Shown here: positions 36,601 to 44,020 of the stretch, in pieces
Position numbering within the stretch: the first letter of the stretch is position 1
How the letters are laid out: every line of letters begins with the position of its first letter
DNA from: Streptomyces platensis
GTDB taxonomy: Bacteria > Actinomycetota > Actinomycetes > Streptomycetales > Streptomycetaceae
Assembly: GCF_008704855.1 (NCBI RefSeq)
Contig: NZ_CP023691.1
Coordinates: 7,564,001-7,628,000 of the forward strand
DNA length: 64,000 nucleotides
Reading direction: 5' to 3'
Notes under the pieces: model-generated
What the model was told of the DNA's origin: nothing
The model's database searches: none
What the model saw: only the letters and a program-made list of their open reading frames with translations
Translations under genes and position numbers: made by a program

Positions 36601-36640
36601 GGAGGTGGGCCACTCCGTGTAGTGCGGATAAGTGTGACAT
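33605..36640 (-). CDS. Large SARP-family regulator (AfsR-like: DNA-binding, BTAD, NB-ARC, TPR), TTA codon
   Basis: A 1,011-residue regulator. The N-terminal OmpR-type winged helix (about 12-100) is followed by a bacterial transcriptional activation domain (about 120-270), an NB-ARC ATPase with P-loop GMGGVGKTA near 337, and C-terminal TPR-like helices to the end. AfsR-type proteins switch on secondary-metabolite genes. Codon 4 is TTA (36629-36631), so translation should require the bldA tRNA and be delayed to late growth. The ribosome site aggagca precedes the ATG at 36640. The gene converges on the synthetase and is the likely pathway activator. Confidence 0.92.
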   Translation of the reverse strand: MSHLSALHGVAHLRLLGPVEYVSADGTAGRPGAPGPQAVLAALALRAGTLVTIDQLVDGLYDDDPPASARRVIVNYVHRLRTYLDRAHAAGREGGAESDRDGGATVIGTMADGYVLRLPAERVDALLFGRLTLRARRAAAQGDSAYAASVLKGALGMWQGPALAGLPGPYAQEQRRSLAEQRASATEHHLELSLACGRHEEVVPEILCALEAYPYRERLHGALMLALYRSERSADALLAYDHARQVLADEMGIDTGPVLDELHAAVLAGDRTLLAVPDTARTAAVPAEVRVRSAVPALRAPAQLPAVPCDFTGRHEEVCTLVAALSGHTSHPVAVITGMGGVGKTALALRTGHAVMGSFPDGQLYAELRTPCGAPGAPADVLAGFLTSLGVPHERLPASLSDRAALFRTLLSDRAVLVVLDNAAGVAQVEPLLPGADQCAVLVTARALAALPAAVKVSLKGLDPHDSVELIGKVAGIRRIEEEPDAVAALAAASGHLPLALRAIGARLALRPAWPVATLLSRMSDEARLLGELRVGELTVEAVFEQSYAQLSPQRARAFLALSLPHCVEFGVKGAAAVLELPEREVEDVLEALVDAVLLETRAPGRYRYHDLVGAYARATARVELTDEELRQVVRRAADFMCASVAGAVLATQPLGGRLTAELRPRRSAGEDVGTGQEAVQWMRRALPTVAAVAEQAAGSGDAEAVALAVDGLMLAPCFEESVPLGMLAPAATALVRAAVAYCDEDVVGTAHYAAGVILKKHSSLDCLDRSRAHLLKALEIFGESPAPADGLRPFLAVLFTHAMLAHLDAMCADFSSARAHAERSVEMAMVTGDQGLVTRRRTLLLQIRAQDPGSRGDLARIRAQCRELADLLTSGNDVKWLIRVMMTEADTLLYGGRPAEAAALYRQVLPRARTTGHARNETECLYRLAEALLLTGDAQAAVDHARQALQGAQLTQEHLLMARSHQALGRALQAVRAGYVDGEAAGHLEKAAELYRVLGLHTGSGAAVGQ

Positions 36641-36827
36641 TGCTCCTGTATACCAACTAAACTACACAGAGCCGGTGTTGACGCGTCGGCAACGCCTGAG
36701 TGCACGGCGGAGTAGACCTTGCCGCCGGGCTTGAGGCCGGACGAACCCCCACTCGGCATCAGGAAGTTCATGGCGACGTATCACTCGGCCATGATCCATC
36801 ACCCGAGATCATTCGAAGACACGCCAC
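36641..36827. promoter_or_regulatory. Upstream region of the SARP gene
   Basis: It holds the SARP promoter, with an AT-rich patch just upstream of the start (ctcctgtataccaactaaac, 36643-36662) that could contain a -10 element. The remainder is unrecognised. Confidence 0.4.
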
Positions 36828-36860
36828 CCAGCGCCGCGATCGAAACGCCACCGTCAAGAC
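36828..36860 (+). repeat. 33-bp direct repeat, right copy (recombinase breakpoint)
   Basis: ccagcgccgcgatcgaaacg followed by ccaccgtcaagac. One base differs from 14842-14874. The sequence immediately upstream is unrelated to the recombinase, while the sequence downstream continues it. Confidence 0.9.
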
Positions 36861-36995
36861 GCGTGCGGCCGGACGCCCCAAGGGGAAACCCTCGTACGGA
36901 TTCCGCTACGCCCGGGTGGTGAGGGGCGGCGAGATCGACCACGTCGAACTGCACCCGCACGCCTCCACCGTGATCAGGATCGTCGCCCGCCGCAT
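36828..36995 (+). pseudogene. Serine recombinase, middle part only
   Basis: The frame reads QRRDRNATVKTRAAGRPKGK then PSYGFRYARVVRGGEIDHVE and ASTVIRIVARRIL. This is the post-catalytic region of large serine recombinases (the GKPSYGFR motif and a conserved helix), picking up exactly where the fragment at 14381-14880 stops. Homology ends at about 36995, and the C-terminal part is missing. Confidence 0.75.
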
Positions 36996-37195
36996 CCTGT
37001 GCTCGCCGACAGGGCGTACTCATCACGCGGGTCCGCCATCCTCTGCGCACTCACGGCTTTTCCCAACCCTCCCTGTCCGATGCCGACTTGGCCGAGCAAT
37101 GGAGCGGACGGTCGTGCCCGCCGGAACATGCCCGTGGCGGTGGCGGGTAGGGGCCTTATGACGAGGGCGGACCAGCAACCGGAAGGAGCAAGGAC
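36996..37195. promoter_or_regulatory. Upstream region of the sigma-factor gene
   Basis: No gene is seen. A gggtag hexamer (37145-37150) could be a SigB-type -10, but no matching gttt -35 is visible at the right distance, so autoregulation is only a possibility. Confidence 0.35.
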
Positions 37196-38077
37196 ATGCG
37201 CAACAGCACCGTGACGGTGGGAACGGCACAGGCGACCTCGTCGAAGGTGTGTGCCGTGCCGGCCCCGGCGGTGCCGCAGATCCCTGATCCGCGGCATGTG
37301 GCTCCCGCCGACGCACGTAGGCTCTCAAAGCTGTTGTTCCTGCGCCTTGAGGCTCTGGAAGAGGGCACGTCTGAGTACCAGTACGTGCGCAACACCCTCA
37401 TCGAGATGAACCTGACCCTGGTGCGTTACGTGGCCCGCCGCTTCTCCAGCCGCAAGGAGTCCCTGGAGGACATGCTTCAGGTGGGCACGATCGGTCTGAT
37501 CAAGGCGATCGACCGCTATGACCCCTCCCGTGAGGTGGAGTTCACCACGCTGGCCGTCCCGTACATCCAGGGCGAGATCAAGCGGTTCTTCCGCGACACC
37601 ACGTGGTCGGTGCGGGTGCCGCGGCGCCTCCAGGAGCTCCGGATCGACCTCGCCCGGGCCCGCGAGGAGCTGGAGGGGGAGGGCAGCCACGAGCCGTCCG
37701 TCGCGGAGCTCGCCGACCACCTCGACATGCCCGAGAGCGAGGTGGAAGAGGGCCTGGTGGCCTGCAACGGCTACGACAGCGACTCCATCGACCGGCCCAT
37801 CCAGGCCGGCGGTGGCGGCAAGCAGCAGACCGGTTTCGTCGCCGACCTCATCGGCGCCGAGGACCCCGCCCTCGGCCTCGCTGAGGACATCCAGGCCCTC
37901 AAGCCCCACCTGGCCAAGCTCAACGACCGCGACCGCACCCTCCTCCAACTGCGCTTCGGCGCCGAAATGACGCAGACCGAGATCGGCGAGGAGCTCGGCC
38001 TCTCCCAGATGCACGTCTCCCGCCTGCTGACCCGCATCTGCAACAAGCTACGTGAGGCACTCCTCGCCACAGCATGA
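37196..38077 (+). CDS. SigB/SigF/SigG-family RNA polymerase sigma factor
   Basis: A 293-residue group 3 sigma factor. Region 2 (LVRYVARRFSSRKESLEDMLQVGTIGLIKAI...) binds core polymerase and the -10. Region 3 (VRVPRRLQELRIDLARAREEL) follows, and region 4 ends with the helix-turn-helix TQTEIGEELGLSQMHVSRLL for the -35. Such Streptomyces factors govern osmotic, oxidative and developmental stress genes and are usually held by an anti-sigma factor, which is not encoded nearby. The start at 37196 has aaggagcaagg. The damaged small membrane genes that follow resemble typical members of this stress regulon. Confidence 0.93.
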   Translation: MRNSTVTVGTAQATSSKVCAVPAPAVPQIPDPRHVAPADARRLSKLLFLRLEALEEGTSEYQYVRNTLIEMNLTLVRYVARRFSSRKESLEDMLQVGTIGLIKAIDRYDPSREVEFTTLAVPYIQGEIKRFFRDTTWSVRVPRRLQELRIDLARAREELEGEGSHEPSVAELADHLDMPESEVEEGLVACNGYDSDSIDRPIQAGGGGKQQTGFVADLIGAEDPALGLAEDIQALKPHLAKLNDRDRTLLQLRFGAEMTQTEIGEELGLSQMHVSRLLTRICNKLREALLATA

Positions 38078-38235
38078 AGCGGTCCGGCGGCGTGAGGTGG
38101 GACTGGAGTGGCTCCCCAGACCACTGCGCCCACGTCACGGTGCTGCGTCTCGCCTGGTCGTGAACGGCACCAGTTGCCGTTGCCGCGGTCCGGGATCAAA
38201 GTAAAAAGGAACAGTTATGCGAGATCGGGGCTGTC

Positions 38236-38387
38236 ATGGTCGTTCTCGGCATCATTCTTCTCGTCGGATTCGTGACAGGCCTCTCCATCCTGTGGACATC
38301 GGCATCGTGCTCGCGGCCATCGGCGCGATTCTGCGGCTCCGTCCCGCGAAGGGGCACGCCGTCGCGGGACGAAGGCACTACAGGTAG
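38236..38387 (+). pseudogene. Frameshifted DUF6131-type small hydrophobic protein
   Basis: The first frame reads MVVLGIILLVGFVTGLSILW. After tgg-ac one base is missing; the next frame then continues IGIVLAAIGAILRL then HAVAGRRHYR and a stop at 38385-38387. The intact family reads ...ILWTIGI(V/I)L..., with the C-terminal GRRHY(W/Y/R). Restoring one base (accatcggc for acatcggc) would mend a protein of about 50 residues with two membrane helices. It may be a true pseudogene or a sequencing error. Confidence 0.7.
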
Positions 38388-38522
38388 CGGTATCTCGCTG
38401 TCAGCCACAGGTACGGCCGAACCTGCCGAAGACCGGCTACCTGCCGTGCGCGCCGCTTGAACGCACCCGACCGCCTGGAATTGATCTGCATTTCGCGTCA
38501 GCAACCGCAAGCGGAGGAACCG

Positions 38523-38904
38523 ATGTCCACTGGGACACTCATAGCCATCATCGTGCCTGTTGTGGTCGTGCTGCTGTTGTGTGCGCTGGCGGCATCGATG
38601 ATCATGCGTCGTCGCCGTCTGCAAGCACGGTTCGGACCGGAGTACCAGCGGACCGTGGAGGCCAAAGGCAGCCGGCGGGCGGCCGAGCGCGAGCTGCGTG
38701 AACGCGAGCAGCGCCACGACGCGCTGCACATCAAGGAGCTGCCGGCATCAACCCGGGACCGGTACGCCCACGAATGGGACCAGGTGCCGCAGTACGCGGC
38801 ACGAGGCGACGACGGAGGAACTGCGGGGCGCGATGGTGCACTACCGCGCGCTGTTCACGGAACTACTGCACAACGGCCAGAAGCCACGGGAGAGCGGTGC
38901 GTGA
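38523..38904 (+). pseudogene. Membrane-anchored stress-associated protein with internal deletion
   Basis: The N-terminus MSTGTLIAIIVPVVVVLLLC is a membrane anchor followed by RRRRLQARFGPEYQRTVEAK and a charged helix to HEWDQV, a familiar Streptomyces layout. The expected middle (RFVD.P..AV..AD.LV..VM...G) is absent. The sequence jumps, in another frame, to ATTEELRGAMVHYRALFTEL, which is the usual C-terminus of this type. I infer a deletion of roughly 200-300 bp that also broke the frame. If read through, the first frame continues nonsensically to 39038. Confidence 0.6.
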
Positions 38905-38959
38905 GCCGGTGCGACACCGGCAGGCGAGGCACCGCCCCGACGGAAACGGAGGCGGAGAG

Positions 38960-39451
38960 ATGGAGCGCAGGGATACATCCGAGCCCGGAGCGGACGGACC
39001 GTCCACCGAAGATCTGGCAGGCACGCGACAGCGCATGAGCGGCACGGCCCAGGAGCCTCCGGCCGAGGCGCCACCGACCTTCCCGGGGGAGGCGACAGCC
39101 ACAGACCGGGGGGTTTCCGCGCCCCAAGGCGAAGACCGGGGCGCCGCAGCGGAGCGGAACCGGGGTGGCGAGACCCAGGAGACGGACGCGCCGTTGCTCG
39201 GGCCCGAGCAGGAAGAGTTCCGCAGTCGGTGGCAGCGGATCCAGAGTGAATTCGTCGACGATCCCCGTGCGGCGGTCGGTGCGGCGGACACGCTGGTCGC
39301 CGAGGTCATGCAGGCCCTGGCAACGACCTTCTCCGAACACAAGCAAGGACTCGAAGGCCAGTGGCACCGCGGCGAGGAAGTGGCGACGGAGGAACTGCGC
39401 GTCGCCCTCCAGCGATACCGCTCATTCTTCAACCGCCTGCTCAACACCTGA
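38960..39451 (+). CDS. Hypothetical soluble protein related to the damaged neighbour
   Basis: A 163-residue acidic protein. The N-terminal 80 residues are low-complexity. The rest (FRSRWQRIQSEFVDDPRAAV, GAADTLVAEVMQALATTFSE, ATEELRVALQRYRSFFNRLL) forms helices and contains exactly the segment that the preceding gene has lost, so the two are paralogues. The function is unknown; such proteins sit near sigma-B-type loci. ATG at 38960 follows ggaggcgg. Confidence 0.75.
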   Translation: MERRDTSEPGADGPSTEDLAGTRQRMSGTAQEPPAEAPPTFPGEATATDRGVSAPQGEDRGAAAERNRGGETQETDAPLLGPEQEEFRSRWQRIQSEFVDDPRAAVGAADTLVAEVMQALATTFSEHKQGLEGQWHRGEEVATEELRVALQRYRSFFNRLLNT

Positions 39452-39575
39452 CCGCGCACCCCAGTGGCCCGCCCTCCCAGCGACCGCCTGCTGCAAGACC
39501 CAGCCGGCATGAGTGACGCCTGAGAGGTGTGGCTGTGCCGGGCCCTGATGCACGGGAGGACGAGGGAGGTGTGAG

Positions 39576-42074
39576 GTGGTACCAGTGACCGATCGCATCG
39601 CAGAGCCGTGGGGGACCCGGACACCGTTCGGACCTGGGGAGGAGTGGCCGGTCCGGGTGGATACCCAGCTCGCGGAAGGGGTGTCCGAGCCCGATGTCGA
39701 GCGGTGGGTCCCTACGACCTCCCTTCTGCACTCCAACGGTGATGCGATGGACGTGGCGGTCGGCGCGGGCCGGATCCTGGGGGTGCGGGGCCGGCCCGGC
39801 GACCGGGTCAACCGGGGACGGCTCGGCCCCAAGGATCTCTTCGGCTGGCAGGCGAATGCCGCTCCCGACCGGCTCACCCGGCCGCTGGTGCGCGAGGCGG
39901 GCCGGCTGACCGAGACGGACTGGCCCAGCGCCATGGAACGGATCGTCGACCGGTCGCAACACCTGCTGACGGAGTGCGGTCCCGGCTCGATCGGCTTCTA
40001 CACCACCGGCCAGTTGTTCCTGGAGGAGTACTACACCCTCGCGGTCATCGCGCGGGCCGGGATCGGCACCAACCATCTGGACGGCAACACCCGTATGTGT
40101 ACCTCCACCGCCGCCGAGGCGCTCAAGCAGAGCTTCGGCTCGGATGGCCAGCCGGGCTCCTACTCGGACCTTGACCACGCCGACACCCTCGCCCTCTTCG
40201 GGCACAACATGGCGGAGACCCAGCCCGTGCTGTGGATGCGGATACTGGACAGGCTGGCCGGTCGGCAGCCGCCGAAGCTGGTTTGCGTGGACCCGCGGCC
40301 CACGCCTTCCGCCCGCCGGGCGACCGTGCACCTCGCGCCCCGGGCAGGCACCAACGTCGCCCTGATGAACGCACTGCTCCACGAAATCATCCGCACCGGC
40401 CGGATCGACGCAGAATACGTGCGGGCCCACACCACGGGCTTCGACGAACTCAGGCAGCGCCTGGCCGAGTGCACGCCGCATTGGGCGTCAGACATCTGCG
40501 ACGTCCCGGCCGAGTCGATCCGGGAAGCTGCGGAGATCCTCGGCACAGCACGCCGGCTGGTGTCCACGGTGCTCCAGGGCTTCTACCAGTCCCACCAGGC
40601 GACCGCCGCCGCGGTGCAGGTCAACAATCTGCACCTGGTACGCGGCATGATCGGCCAACCAGGCGCGGGGGTGCTCCAGATGAATGGCCAGCCCACGGCG
40701 CAGAACACCCGGGAGTGCGGTGCCAACGGAGATCTGCCGGGCTTCCGCAACTGGCAGAACGACGACCACGTCGCCGAACTCGCCCGGGTGTGGAACGTCG
40801 ACCCCGCCACCATTCCGCACTTCGCTCCGCCCACGCATGCCATGCAGATGTTCCGCTACGCCGAACAGGGATCGCTGAGGATGCTCTGGATCAGCGGAAC
40901 CAACCCGGCCGTCTCCCTGCCCGAACTCACCCGCATCCGCGCCATTTTGAGGGACGAGGGGCTGTTCACCGTTGTCCAGGACATCTTCCTGACCGAGACG
41001 GCGCAGCTCGCCGACGTGGTCCTCCCCGCGGCGACGTGGGCGGAGAAAACCGGCACCTGCACGAACGCCGACCGCACGGTCCATCTGTCCGAGAAAGCCA
41101 TCGAGCCGCCCGGCCAGGCACGCGCCGACCTCGACATCTTTCTCGACTACGCCCGGCGTATGAAATTCCGCGACCGGGGTGGAGGAACACTCGTGTCCTG
41201 GCACGACCCCGAATCCGCCTTCGAAGCGTGGAAGGAGTGCAGCGCCGGGCGGCCCTGCGACTACACCGGCTTCACCTACGAGCGACTGCGGCAGGCCGGC
41301 GGCATCCAGTGGCCGTGCACCGTCTCCACGCCCGGGGGAACGGAACGCCTCTACACCGAGGGGTTCACATGGGCCGATGCCGCGCTGTGCGAAAGCTACG
41401 GCAAGGACGTCGTCACGGGAGCCGCCTCTTCCCGGACCGAGTACCAAGGGGCGAACCCGCAGGGAAAGGCGATGATCAAGGCGGCCGAGTACCTTCCGCC
41501 GCACGAAGCTCCTTCCGCCGAGTACCCCCTCCAACTCATCACTGGACGAACCCTCTACCACTTTCACACCCGCACGAAGACCGGACGTGTCCCCCAGCTG
41601 AACGCCGCAGCCCCCGACGTCTGGATCGAACTCTCCCCGGTCGAGGCGGCCCGGTACGGGCTGGAGGAGGGCGACATGGTGGAGGTCGCCACGCCACGGG
41701 GCTCCCTACGCGGCAGGCTCCGGATCACCCGCATCCGCGACGGCATGCTCTTCGTACCCTTCCACTACGGATACTGGGACACCCCCACAGGCAGCGGTCC
41801 CGCCGAAGACGAAGGTGGCCGGGCGGCGAACGAAACCATCGTCACCGACTGGGATCCCGTCTCGAAGCAGCCGGTTTTCAAAACCGCCGCGGCCCGTCTC
41901 TCGCTCGTCGAACGCGGCCTCGGACGGAGTGCACCCGCCCCGTCCACCGCGGCTTCCGCACCCGCCCACCCCGCTCCGCCCGATGCGACGACCGGTGTCC
42001 GGGGCCCGGAGCCAGGCCGAGTCCCCGACCGTCCGCGAAGCGAGGGCGATCCACGGGACGGTGACGCCGAGTGA
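39576..42074 (+). CDS. Molybdopterin-dependent oxidoreductase lacking the N-terminal Fe-S motif
   Basis: An 832-residue enzyme of the formate dehydrogenase / nitrate reductase (DMSO reductase) superfamily. It has the FYTTGQLFLEEYY, NTRMCTSTA (Cys at the usual Mo-ligand position), WISGTNPAVSLPE, EKTGTCTNADRTVHL and the C-terminal LITGRTLYHFHTRTKTGR and pterin-binding domains. The usual CxxCxxxC [4Fe-4S] motif at the N-terminus is absent: the place reads VERWVPTTSLLHSNGDAMDV. The last 60 residues are Pro/Ala-rich. It starts with GTG at 39576 after ggaggt. Its stop overlaps the next gene by 4 nt. The substrate is unknown. Confidence 0.85.
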   Translation: MVPVTDRIAEPWGTRTPFGPGEEWPVRVDTQLAEGVSEPDVERWVPTTSLLHSNGDAMDVAVGAGRILGVRGRPGDRVNRGRLGPKDLFGWQANAAPDRLTRPLVREAGRLTETDWPSAMERIVDRSQHLLTECGPGSIGFYTTGQLFLEEYYTLAVIARAGIGTNHLDGNTRMCTSTAAEALKQSFGSDGQPGSYSDLDHADTLALFGHNMAETQPVLWMRILDRLAGRQPPKLVCVDPRPTPSARRATVHLAPRAGTNVALMNALLHEIIRTGRIDAEYVRAHTTGFDELRQRLAECTPHWASDICDVPAESIREAAEILGTARRLVSTVLQGFYQSHQATAAAVQVNNLHLVRGMIGQPGAGVLQMNGQPTAQNTRECGANGDLPGFRNWQNDDHVAELARVWNVDPATIPHFAPPTHAMQMFRYAEQGSLRMLWISGTNPAVSLPELTRIRAILRDEGLFTVVQDIFLTETAQLADVVLPAATWAEKTGTCTNADRTVHLSEKAIEPPGQARADLDIFLDYARRMKFRDRGGGTLVSWHDPESAFEAWKECSAGRPCDYTGFTYERLRQAGGIQWPCTVSTPGGTERLYTEGFTWADAALCESYGKDVVTGAASSRTEYQGANPQGKAMIKAAEYLPPHEAPSAEYPLQLITGRTLYHFHTRTKTGRVPQLNAAAPDVWIELSPVEAARYGLEEGDMVEVATPRGSLRGRLRITRIRDGMLFVPFHYGYWDTPTGSGPAEDEGGRAANETIVTDWDPVSKQPVFKTAAARLSLVERGLGRSAPAPSTAASAPAHPAPPDATTGVRGPEPGRVPDRPRSEGDPRDGDAE

Positions 42075-42565
42075 ACGGCATCACCGCCATTCTGGCCGCG
42101 CTCCACGACGGGGAGTACAAGCTCGCGGGCCAACTGCTCGACCTGGTGCAGCGGCATCCTGCCGAGACCGAGGTGCACCATGTCGCGCGATATCTCGCCC
42201 GATGGTCCTACGCCAGCGGCGACCGCATCAGAGCGATGGGCTCGCGCTACGGCCTGCCGGACGCCGAACGGCCGAGCCACCCGAGCGACCGGGCACGGCA
42301 CACTGCGGCCTCTGTACCGGAGGGTCAGGACATCGGACTGGTCCTCCTCAGAGAGCTGAGCGAGGTGCACCTCGCGGCCGCAAGGAATTCTCTGTACTGG
42401 GACATGCTGACCCAGGCCGCACAGGCGAACCGGGACGACCGGCTGCTGGAGCTGGCTTCGGCCTGCCAGCCGTATACGCGGCGACAAATGCGCTGGACCC
42501 ACACCGTGCTGAAAGAACTCAGCCCTCAACTTCTGACCGGTGTCTCAAGTGCGTGGTGCTCCTGA
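42071..42565 (+). CDS. Small partner protein of the molybdopterin enzyme
   Basis: A 164-residue, mainly helical soluble protein starting with GTG at 42071, 4 nt inside the upstream gene, so translation is coupled. It contains HHVARYLARWSYASGDRIRA and LSEVHLAAARNSLYWDMLTQ, with spaced His/Glu residues in a ferritin-like pattern, but the metal ligands are not certain. Similar small genes accompany this type of oxidoreductase in streptomycetes. A chaperone or electron-transfer role is inference. Its end overlaps the convergent DUF488 gene by 21 nt. Confidence 0.75.
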   Translation: MNGITAILAALHDGEYKLAGQLLDLVQRHPAETEVHHVARYLARWSYASGDRIRAMGSRYGLPDAERPSHPSDRARHTAASVPEGQDIGLVLLRELSEVHLAAARNSLYWDMLTQAAQANRDDRLLELASACQPYTRRQMRWTHTVLKELSPQLLTGVSSAWCS

Positions 42566-43105
42566 CGAGGCGGCAGCAGTGTCGTCGTAGACCAGCAGTC
42601 CGTCGGAGCGCAGCCGCAGCCCAGGTGTCGGGCGGTGAGTGACGAGCCGCTTGTCATGCATCAGGTGCTGGACGACCGTCTGCCTCGCGACGGTGGCGAA
42701 GTCGGCGATCAGACGCCTGTGACAGCGCCACCAGACCGCTTCGCTGCACATCACCGCCGTCCGGGCACCGGCAGCGGCTTCTTCGAGCAGTCGGTCGATG
42801 GCGGCTACGAACACGGGCTCTCGCATGTAGGCGGCGTATCCCCTGAACGAGGCGTTGCGCCAGACCACGTCCGGGGAGTGGGCTGACGTTTTCCGGAAAC
42901 CGCCCAGGTCTGGTTCCCAGCGGTAGCTGATGCCGGCCTGCGGCAGCCAATGGGCCAGGCTGCTGCGGAACAGGTCGGGGTTGCGACGGCTGCCGGGACC
43001 GATGCGTACGTCGACCACCGACCTCACGCCCGCCCAGCGCAGCAGCTCGATCAGCTGCTGGCGTTCCGCGGTGCTGTGACCGAAGGTGATCAACACCGGT
43101 TTCAC
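42545..43105 (-). CDS. DUF488 family protein
   Basis: A 186-residue DUF488 protein with the hallmark opening TFGHSTAERQQLIELLRWAG, VVDVRIGPGSRRNPDLF, the Trp/Tyr-rich YRWEPDLGGFR, and the C-terminal CSEAVWWRCHRRLIAD with its conserved Cys and His residues. The molecular function is unknown, though the fold suggests a nucleic-acid or small-molecule role. The ATG at 43105 begins the standard N-terminus. Confidence 0.88.
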   Translation of the reverse strand: MKPVLITFGHSTAERQQLIELLRWAGVRSVVDVRIGPGSRRNPDLFRSSLAHWLPQAGISYRWEPDLGGFRKTSAHSPDVVWRNASFRGYAAYMREPVFVAAIDRLLEEAAAGARTAVMCSEAVWWRCHRRLIADFATVARQTVVQHLMHDKRLVTHRPTPGLRLRSDGLLVYDDTAAASSGAPRT

Positions 43106-43411
43106 GCCTCCTGCCGCGGATGATGGCTGTGCTGCACCGTTCCACCGTCTCCCAGTCGATCAGACTGTGGGACTGTCCGCAGTTGCACTCGTAGATGCCC
43201 CTCTGGGGGACGGTCTCACCCGGGTGCGCTGGACTTCCGTGCCGACTGAACCGTCGCCGCGGCACGCCGCCCGAGTAAGCCGAACCGGTTTCCCGGGTGG
43301 CGCGAGCGTTCTCCAGGGCGTGAAGTAGAGATGCACACCTACGCGCCGCAGGGGCCCGGAGTGCTGGGTGCCCAGTCAGCAGCATGCGGTCCGGTCAGTG
43401 GAGGATGTCTG
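43106..43411. other. Gap with a possible zinc-ribbon gene relic
   Basis: A minus-strand frame at about 43140-43240 reads GETVPQRGIYECNCGQSHSL followed by IDWETVERC. It resembles small zinc-ribbon peptides (PxSGxYxCxCG) but has no start codon nearby and lacks the second Cys pair. No other gene is visible. Confidence 0.3.
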
Positions 43412-43738
43412 ATGCCAGCGGGATCGAGCAAGAAGCGCGAGAGGCAGTACGAGCACATCAAGGAGAACGCCAAGGAGCACGGTTCGTCCGAGCGCCGCGC
43501 CAAGGAGATCGCCGCGCGCACGGTCAACAAGGAACGCGCTCGCTCCGGCGAGGCGAAGCAGGCCGGCAAGGTCTCCACCCAGGACCCGAAGTCCGCCCCG
43601 CAGCGCGGCGGCGAACGCTCCCACAGCGGGCCCGGCGGTCCGACCAAGGACCAGCTGTACGAAGAGGCCAAGAAGAAGAACATCGACGGCCGCTCCCACA
43701 TGAACAAGGAAGAACTGCGCAAAGCACTCGGCCGTTGA
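43412..43738 (+). CDS. Small basic protein with Rho-N-like C-terminus (annotated 'plasmid stabilization' in relatives)
   Basis: A 108-residue, very hydrophilic protein. It opens with KKRERQYEHIKENAKEHGSS, has an AARTVNKERARSGEA stretch, and ends with the Rho-terminator-N-like TKDQLYEEAKKKNIDGRSHM and NKEELRKAL. Relatives are abundant in streptomycetes and called plasmid stabilization protein, without real evidence of that role. RNA or DNA binding is plausible from the basic charge. ATG at 43412 after tggagg. Confidence 0.85.
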   Translation: MPAGSSKKRERQYEHIKENAKEHGSSERRAKEIAARTVNKERARSGEAKQAGKVSTQDPKSAPQRGGERSHSGPGGPTKDQLYEEAKKKNIDGRSHMNKEELRKALGR

Positions 43739-44020
43739 CCGTACGTCGGCAGCTCAGTGGTCGGCGCTCGAAGTCCTTCGGGGTTGATCATGCAGTGAGA
43801 CCGGCGGCGGATTCTTCCTGCCGATCGAGCGTGTGTCGGTCGAGCCCGGTCAGCGGATCGTCCAGGTTGGAGGTGGTGAACCTCCACTGGAATGGGTGTG
43901 CTGTGGAGTTGTAGCGGTCTTCGAATGCCGGACTGGGCGACCACCTCCCGGGTCAGCTCCGGACACGACCAGCGCGGAAAACCGCTGGGCTGCCCGACTT
44001 GCCTCAGGCATGATCGACTC
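43739..44020. other. Intergenic region before the GNAT gene
   Basis: No gene is seen; it should contain the promoter of the following acetyltransferase. Confidence 0.4.

Noticed and set aside
43331..43411. Longer start for the small basic protein
   Set aside because: The upstream codons are not family-like, and the ATG at 43412 has the good tggagg site.
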